This document shows, one piece after another, positions 60,319 through 64,000 of a stretch of 64,000 bases of DNA. A program made the translations under genes and the position numbers. The stretch is taken from NCBI GenBank assembly GCA_031772625.1, contig CM062804.1:273451174-273515173 (forward strand). The letters are read 5' to 3'. Position 1 is the first letter of the stretch, and the number at the start of each line of letters is the position of its first letter. Source of the DNA: Pinus tabuliformis. Taxonomy: Eukaryota; Streptophyta; Pinopsida; Pinales; Pinaceae. Under the pieces are notes generated by a model that had not been told where the DNA came from, ran no database searches, and saw nothing but the letters and a program-made list of their open reading frames with translations.

Positions 60319-60650
60319 GTTAGGTCCCTATAATACTAGTGATGCCCCCATTAATATTGTATTTGTATCCCTTATTAATATTGTTGTGCCCCTATTGTCC
60401 CCATATAGTTATTATTGTGCCCCATAGAATCCCTTTATTGTTATTTTTGTGCCTTTATATTATTATTGTTAGGTCGACTTGGTTATATTGTGACACCTTA
60501 GACTCCTATATATAGAAAGGAGGTATTTTCATTTGAATCATCCAAGAATTGTTCATTTGTATAATGTAAAGGAGGTTTCCTCCTCGAAGAGGCTGAATTC
60601 TAAGGAATTCAACTATATTTTCTATCTTTTTGTGAGTTGGTTTCATAACA
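60319..60650 (+). repeat. 3' LTR of the truncated chromovirus, 332 bp
   Basis: Starts TGTTAGGTCCC and ends TTTCATAACA (TG...CA with a TGTTA-type inverted pair). A TATA-like CCTATATATAGAAAGG lies at 60505-60520. No second copy is in the window, in line with loss of the 5' end. Confidence 0.88.
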
Positions 60651-61620
60651 GTAGAAGCAAAAGCGAAAGCAAAGCAAGTAAGAAAACAAGCAATAAGACA
60701 AACAAACAAACAAAGTAAGCAAACAAGCATGCAAGCAAACTGACTGAAAGCAAACACTACTCCCACTCCTATGCTAACGGTGTGTGGGCTGTCTCACGTG
60801 AACTAATACTTCAGCCAATGGTGCATTGGTTGACCCATGTTATTGAAGGCATGATCCGCGAATAACACAACTCTACGAACTAGCAAACAAGAAAGATGCA
60901 ACTGTGAAGAAAAACACACTCTGAGCTTACAAACGACCACACAACAAAGATGAGTGAAAGTGCATGACATGCATTCTATGGATTTACCATGATGTTGTGT
61001 TGCATTACATGTAGATTTTGGGTGTATGAATTCTATTGACCGTGACATGCAAGAAAATGTGGGAAAGGTATACCACTTTTGTTGTGCATGTGTGATTTCT
61101 GTGTAAGATTCATCCAACATGTTAGCGATGGGGTCTTGTCCTTCGAGTGGAGGAAGTGAAATCTGGGTGTTAGGTTGATCTCCTATGCAAAGAAGAGAGT
61201 GACGAGGAGCCTTGAGTATTTCAACAATTTCTTAACCAGAAGTGAAACCAACCTCAAGACAATGAGGGCCTGACATAACCATCAGCTCGGGCTAAAGTGC
61301 CTTGATAGTCTGCATGGTTTCGACTTCATTGACAGATAGATCATCATAGACTAGTGTCTTAGACAAATTAACAATGATTGAATCAATGTTATCATCAGAT
61401 TAGGAAGTGAATAGATCACAAAAGCCAAGATCATAAAATTCAAGGTGTTTGTCGTCATCCTAATGATTTTTTGAATCATGTAGAGGGATAGATGAGAAGC
61501 AAAGATGTTCACCCTTTGTGTGTTCAGGAAATATAGATCATAGATTGGATGGATTTTCTAAGGAAGATGTGTCCTCTCCACATTGTAATGACAGGCTGAC
61601 ATTTGACGTGTCCTATGAAT
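60651..61620 (-). repeat. Third copy of the Tat-like element 2 internal module
   Basis: Direct copy of about 55935-56907. It starts exactly at the end of the chromovirus LTR with GTAGAAGCAAAAGCGAAAGC, which corresponds to AGCAGAATCAAAAGTGAAAG in the left arm. The chromovirus therefore inserted inside this module. Confidence 0.82.
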
Positions 61621-61842
61621 GATCAGAAGTAGAAACATCCAGAAATGGGTTTTCACATGGGAAATCCATTATGGAAAAATCATAAGGGATGTCAGGATGA
61701 AGTGGAATAGGCGCAACTGGAAGGGGTCATCCTTCACCATGGGCTCTTCTTTATATTCCTACACACACTCATCATGAATGATGACACAGGTTGGCTACAT
61801 AACACCAACTATGTCGAGAACTTGATCCTCATTCACAATAGG

Positions 61843-62622
61843 TTAGGAGTCTGGAATGGAAGAACAAAAGATAGTAAAATCCGTAGGATCAATAGAACAC
61901 AAGGATGGAGGTCGAGGAAACGAATCCACGTGACAACCAACAGGATTGCAAGCCAAATCTATGCAGATATCAAGAGTAGGTGGGGTGGGAGGATGAGGCA
62001 GTTCAACATGTGTGTGCATGATCTCCGCCATCACTCCTCGGTGTTGGAGCTGTTTTATGAGGTGAAGGCAAAAATTCACTTGTGACAACAACTGTGCTTG
62101 CCTGTGAGTGCGTAGCTCCATCACCGAAGTGTGTTGAGCGGGGTTCAGATATGTGAAGAGGATACTCAAAACTTCCATCAAGAAATTCCCAATCAATATA
62201 ATCTTCAAGGAATTGATATGCAAGATTACAAAAGCATGTGTAAAATCGTTCAACAGATTCATCGGGTGCTTTTCATAATTCCATAATTTCTTTATTGAGT
62301 GCTTTATAGTTAAAGTGATTGAAAGCATGGTCTATCTCTGCGACCAGAGGAGCAAGAGAATGAATAGATATTTCGGGCAGCATGGCACACCAGTGCTGGG
62401 GTTCCCTCGAAGCATGTAGACAAAGAACGAGAAGCTCATGTACTCTTCAAAGAATCCATGCCTTTTGCATGAGCCTAGAACACCAGCTGCATGCCTAACC
62501 AAGGCTACGTAGCCTCCACCATCAAATTTTTTATGACACAAGTTATTCAAGAGTTTTTCCCGGATAGTGAAATCATTTCCATAAGACATACATTTTGGAA
62601 GATCAACTCGGTAGTTAGTCAT
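61843..62622 (-). pseudogene. Gag-like region of Tat-like element 2
   Basis: First coding-like region after the primer-binding-like site. It includes FDGGGYVALVRHAAGVLGSC at its N-terminal side and, further on, APDESVERFYTCFCNLAYQF, which resembles the retrotransposon-gag pattern of an amphipathic 'F...F..L.' helix. A Pro/His-rich part follows (PHPPTPPTLD). No zinc knuckle was seen. Fossil with a few breaks. Confidence 0.6.
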
Positions 62623-62674
62623 GATAGATGTGTAGAGATTGAAAACAAATGCGAGGACTCAAATTTTCATCTAA

Positions 62675-62694
62675 CCCTCCTTCAAGCACCAAAA
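62675..62694 (-). promoter_or_regulatory. Primer-binding-site-like motif of Tat-like element 2
   Basis: On the minus strand TTTTGGTGCTTGAAGGAGGG directly follows the LTR end (...CGTCAACA). It shares most bases with the motif in the same place in element 1. Confidence 0.72.
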
Positions 62695-64000
62695 TGTTGA
62701 CGGTGTTGGACCCGCCAACATGTAAGGGGATCTCCCCAGTAAGAAGTCCCAATTAGACCTTAGACCATTTGGTGTAGGAGTCCCATCAGTGGGTCATATG
62801 GTAATGCCTTGACCGTAATTTCACACAGAGGCACGTAATATGACTCTATTGGTAGCAAGGGTGTGACAGTTGCGTTGAGTCAAGGAAGGTGCATGAGAGG
62901 TTCTAACACACGGGGGTTGAGATGAGTGAGGCCCTTGGAAACCTGTAATAGTAATCGGCTTGGAAGGGAACACATGAACATATATGCATCACCAACTGGA
63001 AAGTGAGTTAGAAAGCAATCCAAACTGATGGTTAAACCAACAACACATTTCAAAAAGATTCATACATACTCATATAGAATAGTCCATACATGCATGAGTA
63101 AGAAAGTAAAAACATATGCCATTTAGAGTAAACAAGGTAGCTATAATAGAATACAACATATGCATGAAATGTGTTGAATCTGTTATATAAAGAAGCGTAA
63201 GTTCCAGTCATACAATACATCCCTCTCCAAAAACTAGTCCCAATTGTGGAATGCTATAGCTACATCTACCTGCTCAACCAAAGAGATGTACTAGCTCTGC
63301 ATAGTGGAAAAGCCAAGGCTCGTTACAATACTATCCAAGCTCTCTCCAATATAGTCTTAACAGAAGCTTGGCTAACCAAAAGCCTTTACGATGAGTTCTG
63401 AGGTGATATTGATAGCAAAGGGTGGGGTGACCCTTGAAATTCCCCTTTTTGACAGTTCATCTACCCTCATGACTCTTCATCTACTCTGTGACTATTACAT
63501 CCAACTATCGACTCTTGACTTACACTTGTCAAGACATCTCATTACAATGCACATGTACTCATGTGAGACAACATGGCTTGAGCAAGCCATGCCAGACATC
63601 ACTGACACTGATCTATTGTGATGAGACCAACTCTTTGACATGCTTGTGATGGCAAAGGTGGTGAGATGATGCCAAGCTTGGTCATCCATGATGTTGTGCA
63701 TACACCCCATGGTGACATCTCACTGACGCGAACTCTTGCCTCCATTGCATCTGGTCATTAGCATGGCTCTTTCATATAACTCATCTACTAACATGCACAT
63801 GGTCTTCTTGGGTGTGGCTAGACCGGCAACACATTGATGCATAGTGTCCGTGCTGATCTTCAAGTCTGTATTGGTGGTCATGCGCATCAACTTGTTGAAG
63901 TACATGTTCCGATCCAGTTGGAATTGCTTCTTGTCTTTGCCTTGTTGAGTGTGCTAAATGGGTTGGATCGTATTTGTGTGCACAATGACACGCATGTTGT
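62695..64000 (-). repeat. Right (5') LTR of Tat-like element 2, cut by the window edge
   Basis: Begins TGTTGACGGTG on the plus strand and parallels 51537-52850. Coding-like minus-strand text (63495-63710 and 63720-63905) lies inside it. Confidence 0.85.

Larger units (their letters stand above)
57803..60650 (+). mobile_element. 5'-truncated Ty3/gypsy chromovirus nested in Tat-like element 2
   Basis: A plus-strand pol piece with RT, RNase H, integrase and chromodomain is followed by a polypurine tract and a short 3' LTR. The 5' LTR, gag, protease and the first part of RT are missing, replaced abruptly by the inverted-repeat arm at 57802. Compared with the other fossils here its pol is well preserved, with only a handful of breaks in what remains, so it is probably among the younger insertions. 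Confidence 0.9.
51537..64000 (-). mobile_element. Tat-like Ty3/gypsy LTR retrotransposon 2 (right end outside the window)
   Basis: Two LTR copies begin at 51537 and 62695 with TGTTGA...CCAACATGTAAGGGGATCTCC and are colinear for at least 1.3 kb (to the window edge on the right). Next to the right copy, on the minus strand, is TTTTGGTGCTTGAAGGAGGG, the same kind of primer-site motif as in element 1, followed by gag-like coding. The element therefore runs on the minus strand with its 5' LTR at the right. The interior is heavily rearranged: one module occurs three times (two form an inverted repeat) and a chromovirus is nested in it. No pol of its own was recognised. Sampled LTR pairs differ at about 12% of sites. 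Confidence 0.85.

Noticed and set aside
1-64000. CRISPR arrays, bacterial operons, tRNA or rRNA genes
   Set aside because: Nothing of the kind was seen. The tRNA-like matches are retroelement primer-binding motifs.

Overview
The window looks like nuclear DNA of a large, repeat-rich plant genome, most likely a conifer or other gymnosperm. It is AT-rich, has no bacterial or organellar gene layout, and consists almost entirely of old, nested transposable elements. The conifer guess rests on a Penelope-like retroelement fossil (26.2-27.6 kb), a class reported in conifers but otherwise rare in plants, together with several Ty3/gypsy families. No intact host gene was found. The only host-derived coding remnant I can name is a broken PRT6-like (UBR-box E3 ubiquitin ligase) fragment at 24.65-25.69 kb.

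Layout. 1-1.6 kb: hAT-type DNA transposase remnant (+). 1.95-2.44 kb: a repeat whose second copy lies at 20.2-20.76 kb. 2,443-19,257: a 16.8 kb Tat-like Ty3/gypsy element (-) with very long LTRs (about 4.85 kb), a perfect 5-bp target duplication (GTAAC) and coding-like sequence inside each LTR. 20.8-24.6 kb: unassigned. 24.65-25.69 kb: PRT6-like pseudogene. 26.2-27.6 kb: Penelope-like fossil. 27,611-40,853: an old short-LTR element (+) with little coding content, split by a 9.7 kb chromovirus (28,773-38,485, -, target duplication ATGTT). 40.88-41.55 kb: a two-unit tandem duplication. 41.94-42.03 kb: a long TA microsatellite. 44.3-48.6 kb: a gypsy fossil (+) interrupted by tandem repeats and an LTR-like piece in the opposite orientation. 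51,537 to the window end: a second Tat-like element (-) that also has coding-like sequence in its LTR. It contains a large inverted repeat (55.37-57.80 kb), a third copy of the same module (60.65-61.62 kb) and a 5'-truncated chromovirus (57.8-60.65 kb, +).

Insertion order can be partly read. The Tat-like element at 2.4-19.3 kb entered one copy of a duplicated sequence, and the other copy shows the uninterrupted site. The chromovirus at 28.8-38.5 kb entered an already old element. The most unusual signals are the LTR-internal coding sequence of the Tat-like elements, an archaeal-type RNase H region placed before reverse transcriptase, an array of palindromic GAATTGCGCAATTC-like motifs at 54.59-54.82 kb, the Penelope-like fossil and the large hairpin-forming inverted repeat. 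All homology calls come from reading translations by eye; none was checked against a database.
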